A stretch of DNA of 64,000 bases from Richelia intracellularis HH01. Its GTDB lineage: Bacteria; Cyanobacteriota; Cyanobacteriia; Cyanobacteriales; Nostocaceae. This document shows, piece by piece, positions 24,016-35,672 of the stretch. Every line of letters starts with the position of its first letter. The stretch's first letter is position 1. The stretch spans positions 62,001-126,000 of the forward strand of contig NZ_CAIY01000044.1 in NCBI RefSeq assembly GCF_000350105.1. The letters are read 5' to 3'. The translations under genes were made by a program, and so were the position numbers. The notes beneath the pieces are model-generated. The model did not search any database, was not told the origin of the DNA, and was given only the letters and a program-made list of their open reading frames with translations.

Positions 24016-24948
24016 ATGCTGCAACTGCTTGAATCCTCCCCATCCATGAAACCTCCGGTATCTTTGGAAGAAGCCTACGAAATATGTCGTCAACTTACAG
24101 CAAAATACGCTACGACTTTTTATTTAGGTACTTTGTTGATGAACCAGAGCAAGCGCCAAGCGATTTGGGCGATTTATGCCTGGTGTCGCCGCACTGATGA
24201 GCTGGTAGATGGTCCTGGTGCTAACCTTACTACCCCAAATACTCTAGATGACTGGGAAAAACACTTAGAATTAGTTTTCACGGGAAAAGCAGAAGATCAC
24301 TTTGATATAGCTTTGGTGGATACACTCCAACACTTTCCCATAGAGATTCAACCTTTCCGAGATATGATCGATGGTCAGCGAATGGATTTATATAATAACC
24401 GCTACCAAACTTTTGAGGAGTTATATTTATACTGTTATCGCGTTGCTGGTACAGTAGGTCTAATGTCTACATCAGTGATGGGATTGGATTTGGGATGTAG
24501 TGCATCTCCTTGGAACTACCAAATCCACCCATATATTCCTACAAAAGAGGCAATTGCACTGGGTATTGCCAGTCAGATGACCAATATATTAAGAGATGTT
24601 GGTGAAGATGCACGCCGGGGTCGTATTTATTTACCTTTGGATGATTTGTCTCAATTTAATTATACAGAGCAAGATTTATTCCAGGGAGTTAATGATGAAC
24701 GTTGGCGTAGTTTGATGAATTTTCAAATTGTAAGAACCCGCCAACTTTACAATCAGGCGGAGAAGGGTATTAGCAGCTTATCCCCTGATGCCCGTTTACC
24801 AGTATGGGCTGCATTGATGCACTATAGTGGGATATTAAATGGTATCGAACGTAATAATTATGATGTGTTTAATCAACGTGCTTATGTACCTCAATGGCAA
24901 AAATTGTGTTCCTTACCTATTGCATGGCTGCGCTCACAAGCACTTTAA
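24016..24948 (+). CDS. crtB: Phytoene synthase
   Basis: 310 aa. Condenses two geranylgeranyl diphosphates to phytoene. Both Mg-binding aspartate motifs are present: DELVD at 61-65 and DVGED at 194-198, the second followed by RRGRIYLP. QRMDLYNNRY and YCYRVAGTVGLM are also family signatures. Follows crtP by 25 bases on the same strand. There is no clear Shine-Dalgarno before ATG 24016; an internal methionine at residue 11 is an alternative start. Confidence 0.95.
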   Translation: MLQLLESSPSMKPPVSLEEAYEICRQLTAKYATTFYLGTLLMNQSKRQAIWAIYAWCRRTDELVDGPGANLTTPNTLDDWEKHLELVFTGKAEDHFDIALVDTLQHFPIEIQPFRDMIDGQRMDLYNNRYQTFEELYLYCYRVAGTVGLMSTSVMGLDLGCSASPWNYQIHPYIPTKEAIALGIASQMTNILRDVGEDARRGRIYLPLDDLSQFNYTEQDLFQGVNDERWRSLMNFQIVRTRQLYNQAEKGISSLSPDARLPVWAALMHYSGILNGIERNNYDVFNQRAYVPQWQKLCSLPIAWLRSQAL

Positions 24949-25256
24949 TGTTAATAAACAAAATTGAAACTATTTTTAGGAGTCAATTTTAGGAGTCAAT
25001 GCTAGTACAAGAAGTAAAAAAATTACAATATTTTAGACTTCGGAGCACTTTAATTTAAGATGTTGAAATCAAAATTAATGGTTAACTCATTTTTGAATGA
25101 TAGTACTCTAGTTAGTATTGATAGGAGTAAACAGGTTATTATTTTCACCCTTACCCCCAAATCTAACTAACATGGTCAACAAAATTTTCAATTTCATTTG
25201 GCTGAATTCTTGACTATTAATTACCATTTAAGCTAGCATTATTCTCCAGTGGCCTA
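24949..25256. other. Non-coding gap, crtB to tRNA-Ser
   Basis: 308 bases, AT-rich. Holds a small 13-bp tandem duplication (24974-24999) and otherwise nothing recognisable. Confidence 0.45.
24974..24999. repeat. Tandem duplication, 13 bp x 2
   Basis: TTTTAGGAGTCAA is repeated twice head to tail, 26 bases after the crtB stop. Confidence 0.8.
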
Positions 25257-25348
25257 GGAGAGGTGGCTGAGTGGTTGAAAGCGGCAGATTGCTAATCTGT
25301 TGTACGGCAGGCAACTCCGTACCGAGGGTTCGAATCCCTCCCTCTCCG
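25257..25348 (+). tRNA. trnS: tRNA-Ser (GCT anticodon)
   Basis: Class II cloverleaf of 92 nt: acceptor GGAGAGG with CCTCTCC, anticodon loop TTGCTAA (anticodon GCT, reading AGC/AGU), long variable arm TACGGCAGGCAACTCCGTA, and T loop GGTTCGAATCC. Discriminator G; CCA not encoded. Confidence 0.96.
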
Positions 25349-25567
25349 TTCTATATAGACGGAAATTAGTTCCTAAGAATACAAGTGGAATATGTATTTG
25401 TTGGTTTTCAATGTTCTAGTTTTTATGATTTTGGGTCATTAGTACTAGATCTTGGTAATAAGTGTTGTTATTAGGCACTTAGAACCAAAATCAATTACTA
25501 AAAACTCTCATAGAATTAAATTTTCACATATGGTCATAGGCTTCTAAGTTTATGAGGAGTAAAAAAT

Positions 25568-26884
25568 ATGCCCAGGTTTTGTACTGCCATGTTCACGAGT
25601 ATTACAGTACTAGTTGTTAGCCTTCTAACGGTAGCTTGTGTTCCCCAAAGTACAACTAATAGCAACACAAATACTAGGACTACTAATACCAAGAGTAAAG
25701 GGTTAAAAATAGGTTCCTTATTACCCACTACAGGAGATTTGGCTTCTGTAGGACAACAAATGGCAGGTGCAGTAACTTTACTTGTAGACACTATTAATGA
25801 TTGTGGTGGGGTCAATGGAGAACAAGTTTCACTAGTAGAAGTTGATAGTCAAACTGATCCCAGAGCTGGAGCGGCAGGCATGACAAAACTAGCTACATTA
25901 GACAAAGTTGGTGGTGTTGTTGGTGCTTTTGCTAGTAGTGTTTCCAGTGCAGCAGTTTCTATTGCTGTACCTAATAAAGTTATGTTGGTTTCTCCTGGTA
26001 GTACTAGCCCCATATTTACTGATAATTCACAGAAGGGTTACTACAAAGGTTTTTGGGCAAGAACAGCACCACCAGATACTTATCAAGCTTTAGCTTTAGC
26101 CCAACTTGCGAGAAAAAAAGGTTTTACTAGGGTTTCAACTGCAGTCATTAATAATGACTATGGTGTAGGATTTGAAAAAGCATTTGTGCAGGCATTTGAG
26201 AAATTGGGGGGAACTGTAGTTAATAAATACAAACCAGTACGTTACGATCCAAAAGCTCAAACATTTGATACAGAGGCTGCATCTGTTTTTGCCAGTAGTC
26301 CGGAAGCAGTAATAGCAGTTTTATATGCTGAAACTGGCAGTTTGTTTCTTAAGGCTGCTTATCAACAAGGCTTGACTGAAGGAGTGCAAATCATGCTTAC
26401 AGATGGGGTGAAGTCAGACTCTTTCCCCAAACAAGTAGGCCAGACTGGTGATGGTAAGTATATTATCTCTGAAGCTGTAGGTACAGTACCAGGCTCTAAT
26501 GGCAAAGCATTAGATGCTTTAAACAAATTATGGAGGGAGAAGAAAGGCAACCCACCTGGAGAATATGCACCCCAAGTCTGGGATGCAGTTGCTTTGTTGA
26601 CACTAGCAGCCCAGGCCGCTAAAGATAATAGTGGTTTAGGCATCTCGAATAAGATTAAGGAAGTTGCCAATCCTCCTGGTAAGGAAGTAACAGATGTTTG
26701 TCAGGGCTTAAAGTTACTCAAAGAAGGGAAAGACATTAATTACCAAGGAGCTAGTGGTAATGTTGATATTGATGAAAATGGTGATGTAATTGGTGTCTAT
26801 AATGTTTGGACAGTAGATAGTAATGGAAAAATACAAGTAATTGATAAAGTCAGTCCAAACACAACAGTGAAAATGAGGAGTTAG
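25568..26884 (+). CDS. natB: Periplasmic amino-acid-binding lipoprotein, NatB-like
   Basis: 438 aa. An N-terminal signal segment ends in a lipobox LTVAC (Cys24), then a Thr/Asn-rich linker (about 28-47) and a type I binding domain beginning LKIGSLLPTTGDLASVGQQM. It closely resembles NatB, the substrate-binding protein of the Nostoc N-I neutral amino-acid transporter, which recovers hydrophobic amino acids leaked from the filament. A good RBS (GAGGAG) precedes the ATG. No ATPase or permease gene is adjacent; a natD-like permease lies 30 kb away at 56 kb. The exact substrate is inferred from homology. Confidence 0.85.
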   Translation: MPRFCTAMFTSITVLVVSLLTVACVPQSTTNSNTNTRTTNTKSKGLKIGSLLPTTGDLASVGQQMAGAVTLLVDTINDCGGVNGEQVSLVEVDSQTDPRAGAAGMTKLATLDKVGGVVGAFASSVSSAAVSIAVPNKVMLVSPGSTSPIFTDNSQKGYYKGFWARTAPPDTYQALALAQLARKKGFTRVSTAVINNDYGVGFEKAFVQAFEKLGGTVVNKYKPVRYDPKAQTFDTEAASVFASSPEAVIAVLYAETGSLFLKAAYQQGLTEGVQIMLTDGVKSDSFPKQVGQTGDGKYIISEAVGTVPGSNGKALDALNKLWREKKGNPPGEYAPQVWDAVALLTLAAQAAKDNSGLGISNKIKEVANPPGKEVTDVCQGLKLLKEGKDINYQGASGNVDIDENGDVIGVYNVWTVDSNGKIQVIDKVSPNTTVKMRS

Positions 26885-27804
26885 GGGGATTATGATTTTT
26901 CAAACCCATATACTGTAAGTATTTTTATACCTTTACATTGTGAATTAGGTAAGACATACCCAGGATATATCTGAACATCTGTGATTTCCCTATATTTAGG
27001 ATATTTTAACCCCTTAGCCTCAGATTAAAACCCCCAAAATTTATTGTAGAAAACCTGGCACTCGCAAATTTATTAACTTTGAATTGAGAACCCAATTAAC
27101 AATATATTTTTATATATTTTTTCGGGTCAGAGTAAACTAATTAAGGGGTTATTGTCAGTTCTATATATTTAAACTGGAATTAATGATATATGGAAATTCA
27201 TATCATGGTGACATCATTAAATGACTAATAATAAGTAAATAGATATACTTCCTGTTGGATGAATTTTACAAGTAACTTCAAAGCTGCTATCTCCAAATAA
27301 ATAATGATTGCCACTGGCAAGTTAAATATTTAGATATTTTCTCCTATCTATACCAAATATAGTTTGTAATACCGTAATTTGTTTTTTAGGAAAAAAGATT
27401 TATAAAATTCAATCTAATGGATGATGTATATTTTATATCCATGAACCAGTTGGAGGAATTGGATCTCAGCACATTAAAAATTATTTCGGCATATATAACT
27501 TATGAATCAAAACATCATATTTATATTTTACAACAGCCCATATCATGGTTAGTTCATTAATATAGTTTTTTCTCTGAACAACTATTCAAATATCTCCTTA
27601 GCAAGTTATAGTAAAATAATTCCATTATCATAGTTGGAGTACAAGAGGGTTTTACGGTAAATATAGTAATTTTGCTTAACAAGAATTCAGGTAATATCTT
27701 TTGTGAATTTCTATAAGTTTTAATTTTGGATTGAGGAGTTACTATTTCATAGTAGTCTTTTCAAGAAGAATAATTAATCTAGAAGAATTATATAAAAGTG
27801 AGCA
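26885..27804. other. AT-rich gap after natB
   Basis: 920 bases with no ORF, RNA gene or strong hairpin that I can support. Confidence 0.45.
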
Positions 27805-27999
27805 ATGGAAAAATTTCAGTGTAAACATGATACTTTAAGATATCCAACCAAGATAAGGGAATGCAAATCACCATCTATAACCACTAAAATAATTCAGGAT
27901 GAACTAGAAGCTGAACATATTTTATGTCCATACTGTCAACGCACGGTTAATAATGGCGTTAAATGCAAAGGAATATGTGTCGCTGATAGTAATTATTAG
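27805..27999 (+). CDS. Small protein with two Cys pairs (possible zinc ribbon)
   Basis: 64 aa. The C-terminal half contains CPYCQRT and, 12 residues later, CKGIC, a CxxC...CxxxC pattern that could bind one zinc ion; two further cysteines (residues 6 and 19) lie in the N-terminal half. I do not recognise a named family. The cysteine pattern argues for a real gene even though it stands alone between long gaps. No function proposed. Confidence 0.55.
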   Translation: MEKFQCKHDTLRYPTKIRECKSPSITTKIIQDELEAEHILCPYCQRTVNNGVKCKGICVADSNY

Positions 28000-29216
28000 A
28001 GTTGCTCATCATAACATGCGATAATATGAGTTTAAGGGGATAAAATGTAATCTTTTCTATGTCAAATCAACTAGTGACTATAGATATTTGAATGTTAGAA
28101 AAGCTTATTAACCTAAATATACACATCTTCCATATTGACTATTCAGTGGTATATTCCTCTTAAATTTATTAATTTGTAACCGTGTAAATATTCAAATATG
28201 AATTCTAAAATAGTAACCTAATGCTAAGTAAATTTTAGATTGGTGGATTAGTCTCAAATTCTATAAAAGCTTCCCAGGGTAGATATTTCTTGTTTGTATT
28301 AAGTCACAGTTCCACTCGGAACACCATAAAATTTACAAAATTGAGCTATTGAAGACATAAATAGGGACTTGAGATTTATGCCCCAGAAGAATAATTTTAC
28401 TTGCCGATTAACTTAACTAGCTATAAAAGTAACACCGCAGCACTTAAAATCCATAATTAGGTTAAAGTTATAAATGTGTACTTAACAGAGATACTCCCTG
28501 AAAAAATTACCACAACATAAATTATTTTTACAGGAAGTTATTATATTTTCAATTAAATGTCTGATTTCCCATTTGCGTATAGGTTGGGACTGGTTGATAG
28601 AGCGGAAAAATACCCTGAAATACTTTTCCCCCATCATAAGTATAGAAATAATTAACTGGAATATTTATTAGATCATTTAGAGCAAAATATAATAATATCC
28701 TAGCACAATAAACTTTACTTTTAACAGCTATAAAAACAAAAAATAGTGATGGCTATTATTAAATAGAAAATATTAAAGATAATGCCAGTTAATTTATTGT
28801 TATATAGGCTATCTTCTTCGAAGTTCTTATTTATATAATACAGGTATCCATTATTCTTAATATCGAGACTCTTAAATCTTTTTCATAAAATTTATACATG
28901 AATTATTAATATTTAATTTAGCCGTGTTTCTTTTTTTAACACCTATAAAAATCCAGAAATTTATTTTTTTAATATAAATAGAGTTCATATAAATACAAAC
29001 AAAAATGTTTTGAATCATTATCGTTTTGATGGGGTTAGTGATACATATGTATGATATGGAGAATATATACAATTCTGAATATACTCGAAATATGAAGGAA
29101 ATAAAAAAATCCTACAAAAACAACCTAATTTTTAGCTTAAGAATCTCAACATCAGTAAACGAAAATATTTAGGTAGCTAATTAAGAGAGATAATTTACAG
29201 AGAGTTATAGAAAATT
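28000..29216. other. AT-rich gap before glgP
   Basis: 1.2 kb. A 66-codon minus frame at 28872-29072 is very AT-driven (Ile/Lys/Asn-rich) and judged chance. Nothing else seen; the glgP promoter must lie near the right end. Confidence 0.45.
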
Positions 29217-31418
29217 ATGAGTACAAGTAATAGTCGAGTGACATCAGTACTAGAACTGAGGCGAAAATTACCTTTCCCCCTAAGGGGTTTAGCAGACTTA
29301 GCATACAATTACTGGTGGTCTTGGAGTAGTAATAGCACAGCCTTATTCCGAGATATTGATCCTCAAGAATGGGAAGTCTGTGGACATAACCCAGTAAGTA
29401 TATTGAAATCAGCCAAGTATGAACGATTAACCCAGTTGTTGGAAGATCCAAGTTATTTAGAGCATATTTCTGCTCTAGAGAAGGAATTTGACAATTACAT
29501 CAACCAAAAAGATACTTGGGTAAATCGGGTAGCTCCCCAAGTTACCAGAGATAATCCCATAGCTTATTTTTGTGCCGAATTTGGTATCCATGAATCCCTA
29601 CCAATTTATTCTGGAGGTTTGGGTATTTTGGCTGGTGATCACCTCAAATCTTCATCTGACTTAGGTTTGCCTATGGTGGGTATAGGTTTACTATATCGTC
29701 AGGGTTACTTTCACCAACAGCTAAATAGTCAGGGTTGGCAAGAAGATTATTACGTCGATAATCCCTTTAGGGAAATGCCTATTGAGTTGATGAAAGATAA
29801 CCAGGGTAATCCACTTTCCATTGAGTTAATAATTCGTCAACGCATTGTCAAAGTGCAGATATGGCGTGCACAAGTGGGGAGGGTAAGCTTATACTTGCTG
29901 GATAGCAATCGTGAAGATAATGACCCTATAGACCGATGGTTAACAGGACACTTATATGGTGGTAATCAAGAAACCCGTATAGCTCAAGAAGTAGTATTGG
30001 GAATTGGTGGTATTCGTGCCCTTACAATTTTGGGAATTGAGCCTTCTATTTACCACCTTAATGAAGGTCATGCTGCGTTCTGTACTCTGGAAATTGCCAG
30101 ACAGGAAATTGAATGTACAGGTAAATCCTTCTATGATATTGAAGATAATGTACGGCAAAAGTGTGTATTTACAACACATACACCAGTTCCAGCTGGACAT
30201 GATGTCTTTTCATCTGATTTAATGGACTCTTTCTTTGCTCATTACTGGCATCAATTACATCTATCCCGTGAACAATTCCTTGCCTTGGGGGCAAGGAGAC
30301 TAGGGGACCCCTGGGAGCCCTTTAGTATGACAGTATTAGCACTACGGATGTGCCGTACATCCAACGGGGTAAGTAAATTACATGGGCAGGTTTCCCGGAA
30401 AATGTGGACAGTTTTATACCCCCAACTTTCGGAAAAAGAGGTTCCTATTGGTTACATTACTAATGGTATACATGCTCCCACTTGGACTGCCCCTCTTATG
30501 GCAGACTTGTATTGTAAATATCTCGGTTCAGGTTGGAAAAATCATACTATCGATCCCAAAATGTGGGCAAAAGTTGATGATATTCCTGCTGAGGAGTTAT
30601 GGTGGCGACATAAAATACTTAAAGAACGATTAATTGCCTACACGCGCTATAAAGTAAAACAATCTCGCATAAAACGTGGAGAAGAAGAACAAAGAATTAA
30701 TGCTACTAATTTTTTGTTAGATCCTAATGTTTTAACTATTGGTTTTGCTCGACGCTTTTCACCATACAAACGGGCATATTTACTATTACAAGATGTTGAA
30801 AGATCGTTAAGAGTTTTTGGGAATACTCAATATCCTGTACAGATAATACTTGCTGGGAAAGCCCATCCGGCTGATGAGGAGGGTAAGCGTATTATTCAAC
30901 GACTAGTAGAGTGGTATAAACACCCGGAATTATTGCATAGAGTGGCATTAATTGAAGACTACGATATTTACACTGGCCAGAAGTTAGTACAAGGTGTTGA
31001 TGTTTGGCTAAATAACCCCCGTCGTCCTTTAGAGGCTTCTGGAACTAGTGGCCAGAAAGTCTGCTTTAATGGGGGAATTAATTGTAGTGTACTTGATGGT
31101 TGGTGGTGTGAAGGTTATCAGGCAGGAGTCAATGGTTGGGCAATTGGCGAAGATGCTCATACCAGCGATCAGGAATTACAAGATAGAATTGATTCTGAAT
31201 CATTATATTGCTTGTTGGAAGAGGAAATTGTCCCCATGTATTACGACCAAGATGCTAATGGCATACCTCATCGTTGGGTAGATATGATGAAAGCATCAAT
31301 CAGGACAAATGCACCATTATTTAATACTAACCGCATGGTTACTGATTATGTTTCCCAAGTTTATGTCCCAGAAATTTCCACTTCCGTGAAGCCTATATTA
31401 GCAAAATTCAAAGTGTAA
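29217..31418 (+). CDS. glgP: Alpha-glucan (glycogen) phosphorylase
   Basis: 733 aa of the TIGR02094-type GlgP family. Starts with a short domain RKLPFPLRGLADLAYNYWWS, followed by FCAEFGIHESLPIYSGGLGI, HLNEGHAAF and TNGIHAPTWTAP. The pyridoxal-phosphate region is EASGTSGQKVCFNGGINCSV near residue 610, then LDGWWCEGYQAGVNGWAIG. Releases glucose-1-phosphate from stored glycogen. It ends soon after the catalytic core, whereas many members are around 850 aa; no continuation is found beyond the stop, so either a short subtype or a trimmed gene. Monocistronic, with a hairpin just downstream. Confidence 0.93.
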   Translation: MSTSNSRVTSVLELRRKLPFPLRGLADLAYNYWWSWSSNSTALFRDIDPQEWEVCGHNPVSILKSAKYERLTQLLEDPSYLEHISALEKEFDNYINQKDTWVNRVAPQVTRDNPIAYFCAEFGIHESLPIYSGGLGILAGDHLKSSSDLGLPMVGIGLLYRQGYFHQQLNSQGWQEDYYVDNPFREMPIELMKDNQGNPLSIELIIRQRIVKVQIWRAQVGRVSLYLLDSNREDNDPIDRWLTGHLYGGNQETRIAQEVVLGIGGIRALTILGIEPSIYHLNEGHAAFCTLEIARQEIECTGKSFYDIEDNVRQKCVFTTHTPVPAGHDVFSSDLMDSFFAHYWHQLHLSREQFLALGARRLGDPWEPFSMTVLALRMCRTSNGVSKLHGQVSRKMWTVLYPQLSEKEVPIGYITNGIHAPTWTAPLMADLYCKYLGSGWKNHTIDPKMWAKVDDIPAEELWWRHKILKERLIAYTRYKVKQSRIKRGEEEQRINATNFLLDPNVLTIGFARRFSPYKRAYLLLQDVERSLRVFGNTQYPVQIILAGKAHPADEEGKRIIQRLVEWYKHPELLHRVALIEDYDIYTGQKLVQGVDVWLNNPRRPLEASGTSGQKVCFNGGINCSVLDGWWCEGYQAGVNGWAIGEDAHTSDQELQDRIDSESLYCLLEEEIVPMYYDQDANGIPHRWVDMMKASIRTNAPLFNTNRMVTDYVSQVYVPEISTSVKPILAKFKV

Positions 31419-31429
31419 TTTATTATATT

Positions 31430-31464
31430 AACCTCTCCTTAATAATCCTTGTTAAGAAGAGGTT
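31430..31464 (+). terminator. Hairpin after glgP
   Basis: 13-bp stem with one mismatch (arms 31430-31442 and 31452-31464, AACCTCTCCTTAA / TTAAGAAGAGGTT), 11 bases after the glgP stop. No clean T-run follows, so termination is only likely. Confidence 0.5.
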
Positions 31465-33029
31465 AGATAATTCTCAAGCTAAAGCTAAAAACTCTGATTT
31501 TACAAGCGGACCCCCACTATTATACCCAATAAATACATGGAGGGATAATGATGTGAAGCTTAATTTATAATGATTCGTATAGCCTTACATAACTGAGTTT
31601 TCTTCTTCCTAATTTCTACTGGTTCATATCGCAAGCTATTATTATGGTTTTTCAACCTTAACACACTAATTTAGTTGCTTAGTCTGCGAAAAACTTAAGT
31701 GTTAAGATCGAATTATCTATTCCAAAAGTAATAGCAAGTGATAATCACAAGTGACTACTATAAATTCAACAATAACTTCGTTAGCACATTTAAGTATTTA
31801 TAATAATAAAAATGCTGATTGGATTTGCTGTGAAAATGAAGACTACATTTTTTTATTACTCAAAATAATTTGTCTGCAGTTTCTAAAACCAAAATATTAA
31901 TTTATGGGTAATGCTAAAGGAAATTGTATTTAATTTAACTTGATTATTAAAGTGGTTCTCTTAAATTTATACATTTAGAAATGAAGGTGTAGACGTAATA
32001 TAATGAAGCTTCATATAAAATTAGAGATAAAAAATTATTCAAGTTAACCATGAGTTATGAACGATCTAAGTAAATTTTAATTTGTTTACAATACTACTGA
32101 GATAAATCACTTTTCTACCTTCTCTATTAGAGTATTAGGGTTTTGTATAAATCTTCTCCAGTAGAACTTAGTAGAGGGAAATAAGATCCAGCTGGATACT
32201 AGACTAATTCAATACTTCTGTGAACTTATTTAGTGATAATTTACTAAACTGATTCAATTAGCAGTTTACTATAAACTATTCTTGCATGATTGCTGTACAA
32301 ATATTCAAAATAATTACCAAGTATAATTGTTTTGAAGCAATTTTGTGGCTGAATACTTTTGTGAATATCTATGTATCAGTATAGTACTGAGCCACTCAAA
32401 CACCACATAAAATAAGGAATAGGGTTTGGATCGTAATAAGAAAAGCGTAAAAATTCAGAAAAGAAATATAGCAAAATAAACTCAACTACATCTACTAATA
32501 CGAAAAGTTTCTAGATAAATTCTAAATATCTCAAATCTTGTAGCCAAACTAGATAGAGTAACACCCATGAATAATACCAATAAATATGTATTAATTTTAT
32601 ACTTGCAACTAACTAGTTGAGTTTCACAAATCATGTTGTTTATAAGTAATATCTATACATTATGCTAGGATTTTTAAGATAAATAGAAAACCTAATATTT
32701 CAAAAACTTTCCAGAATTCAGTCTAAATCAAAGCTAAAAAGATACTTGCAATACATTAGGCAGATATTATTTACCAATTAAATAAACATTTAAGGGATTG
32801 AATTATAAATAGACATACTTAAGAAAATTATGTTGTTCTTATGGAACTAAAAATATATACATAAACATTGACATAGCATAAACTATGAACCCAAAAATTA
32901 GGAAGAGTATATTCCAGTTACCCTAGTTTTGGAGAACATTAAGATTGCCAATGTCCATTTTATTTAAAATAGGAACCAATAGCTGAAAAGTAAATACAAT
33001 TAAAAATATACTAATCAATCATTCATTCA
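31465..33029. other. Long AT-rich gap
   Basis: 1.56 kb with dense stops; no gene, RNA or repeat recognised. Confidence 0.45.
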
Positions 33030-33344
33030 TTACCATAAAGCCCGAATAGGGGCATTAATTTGATTAGTCTCATCAATAGGACTGTTTGTAGTATTACTTA
33101 CTATACCTGGTGTTGCATTGAAACCGTTACTCTGCGCCATACTGCTGGGGAGAACACCATTTTGTGTCTCACTAGTTGCAGTGCTATTAACGTTAATATT
33201 AGCAGGTAGTACTCGTGAATCCTTACCATCCATATCTTCCTTCGCATTTTGCTGACCATCTATGGGAAAAGTGATGCCCAATAGAGTACCTATCAAAATT
33301 GCCAGACCACCAGCCATTAAAATTAAAGGTGTCCATCTACCCAT
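33030..33344 (-). CDS. Conserved-looking small membrane-anchored protein
   Basis: 104 aa. One N-terminal membrane segment (about residues 7-27, LILMAGGLAILIGTLLGITF) followed by a polar Ser/Thr/Asn-rich tail that ends APIRALW. A good RBS (GGGAGAAG) lies before the ATG, which supports a real gene. I recognise no named family; topology suggests the tail faces the periplasm or lumen. Confidence 0.6.
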   Translation of the reverse strand: MGRWTPLILMAGGLAILIGTLLGITFPIDGQQNAKEDMDGKDSRVLPANINVNSTATSETQNGVLPSSMAQSNGFNATPGIVSNTTNSPIDETNQINAPIRALW

Positions 33345-35672
33345 GTCATTCTTCTCCCTTATCTACTTTTTTGGATTCTGGTATTGACACTACCTCAAAA
33401 ACATTTTTCCTACAATCCTTAAAATTTAGTCACCCTTATAAAACTTAAAACCTCAGTTTTAAGGTCTATAGGAATCCTATCAGAAACGTGGGGAATGTTT
33501 TGTTTTACCCAGTAACTTTACAGATAATACCTCACCTTTAATTTTTAACTATATAAAATGCCACAACAGACAATTTCCACAAAGGTTTTCAATAAAACCC
33601 CACATAGATTTTCTTTATAATCGCACTCAATAGTTTTCTCTTGAACTAATACATGAGGCATAATGATATTTCAAACTATTCCTTTATTTAGAATAAACGC
33701 ACTCTTTGACATGTTTTTTATTCCTACATTTTTCACTTGTAATCCCGAAAATCAAGCACCCAAAATCTACACCTACGATGCAACCCTATAGTACAGAGTC
33801 TAATGGAAAGACTTGTTAGTATTGTTAAAAGATAAACCATGTATCGTCTGTTGTCCATAAACTCAGCTATTTTGGAATAACTTTCAATAACTCGTATCTG
33901 AAAATGGTAGATAAATTAAAGTTACAAACAATTTTTACTACTAATACCTATCGGGTAATAATTCTTATTCTGGGAAAATATACGCCTAAGTTAAATCAAA
34001 TACAAAACCGATAAGCCAATATAATATTTATGGTATTACATCGGCTTAATTTAAATAGACCAAAATGTTGCTAATTTAGCAACATTTTGATCTAGGGTAG
34101 CAAGTTTGAGTATTTATGCTTGTAGCAGATGTAGTGTTAGTAGATAACTTAGCTATGGTATTAGATAGAAGTGAGCAAAAATGCCTTGAAGGATAATAAA
34201 TAGATATAAATCATATGATGGCGATTCTAACCTTTATTTTGTATGGTGTTATCTGTAAGTAAAAGTTAAAATTTTAAGAAGGTATAAAATTTAACAGCAA
34301 TAGATAATAGTTATTGTAAAACTATTATTATTCTTAATATAGAGGAGTTTATGAGAATTCGCCAGCCCAAATACATACGTATACAAAATACTATTATTAG
34401 CCAAAGGTTCAAAGACTAACTATAAAATTTTGCTATTATATATTTTGATTAATTTTATAGAGCGGATAATAACATTACACTTGCTTACAGTTTATGACAA
34501 GTTTAAATTTTAAGATATTAATCTACTATAATATATTTGCATCTTCATATTTGTTAAAAATATAAATTAAATACCCAGCATATATTTAAGTTATCTTCAC
34601 ACTTTTATTTTAAGAAATTTGTTAGATTTCTATATTATTAAACAAACAAAATATTAGGTAAAAATTGGTTAACTATTATACATATATATTTTCAATAATA
34701 TGTTTTCTAATAGTCTAAAAACATTAAGTGATTTTGAAGAATAATATCAGAGCTATTTCTATTTGTTTATATACTTACAAAGCCGGAAGCTTTTAAATAT
34801 CTTCGATCTTGACAGAATAAATTGAAATAATGTTTGGTGTTTTTCAAAATATAAAAACTAATAAAAGTATGGTATACTAACCATTAGTTTAATTCCTTAA
34901 CTTTAGATTAATTGAATGTTGCTTAACAAAGCATATATCAACATTCATTATTATACTAGCTTCGTTGTTTGAAAATACTTATATATCTGAACTTTATAAA
35001 ATAAATTAGGCAATTATCTATAATTGAAATTACTACATATGGTAGCATGCCATTAAAGAGTAAAATTAATGGAGAAAGAGTTATGTAGATGTAATTTTAA
35101 CTTCTAATAATAGCCACTAGTTAGGGAGTGCTAAACACAGTTATAAATCTATAAGAGTTTTTAAGAAGAACTTTAGTACTAAGTTATTAACAATCTATAG
35201 GAAATCTCAAGAGCCAAGTACTCTTGAAATACTAAAGTAAGCATTATAAGTCCATGTGTGCTCCTTTTATCTATATTTTATCATCTAAGTGCTTCTTACT
35301 TAAGTTTACTTAGGCTATAAAATGTATTTCTAACTTCAGCTACCGTCCATTAAAAAAATACTAACGTTTATGCAGACTTATATCTGGTAAAGACTTCTTA
35401 TAATTTTTTCTTGAACTATAAAGTTGATCGTCAATCATCCATCATGCTTAGATTACTCCTTATTACATCCATCAAATTTAGATCTTGACTCTGATACTTT
35501 TTAGTTAAGTACGTCTTTAGTCATTATATTTTTTTGAAAAAAGGCAAAACATAAAAGTTTTGGGGTGCTTGGACTTGATTACAATTTATGAGTTCCCCAA
35601 TGAACCTTACACTTATAGTCCAAATTCGCCTAAAATGCGCTTGTTCTACATGAATTAATGTATTTAAACATT
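33345..35672. other. Long AT-rich gap before dapB
   Basis: 2.3 kb. Contains a 13-bp inverted repeat (34061-34073 with 34077-34089) and a 42-codon frame near 33662 without family resemblance. No other feature supported. Confidence 0.45.
34061..34089. repeat. Perfect inverted repeat, 13-bp arms, 3-base loop
   Basis: CAAAATGTTGCTA and its exact complement flank ATT. No gene nearby; no T-run. Confidence 0.8.

Noticed and set aside
28872-29072. 66-codon minus-strand frame
   Set aside because: Ile/Lys/Asn-rich composition expected from AT-rich non-coding DNA.
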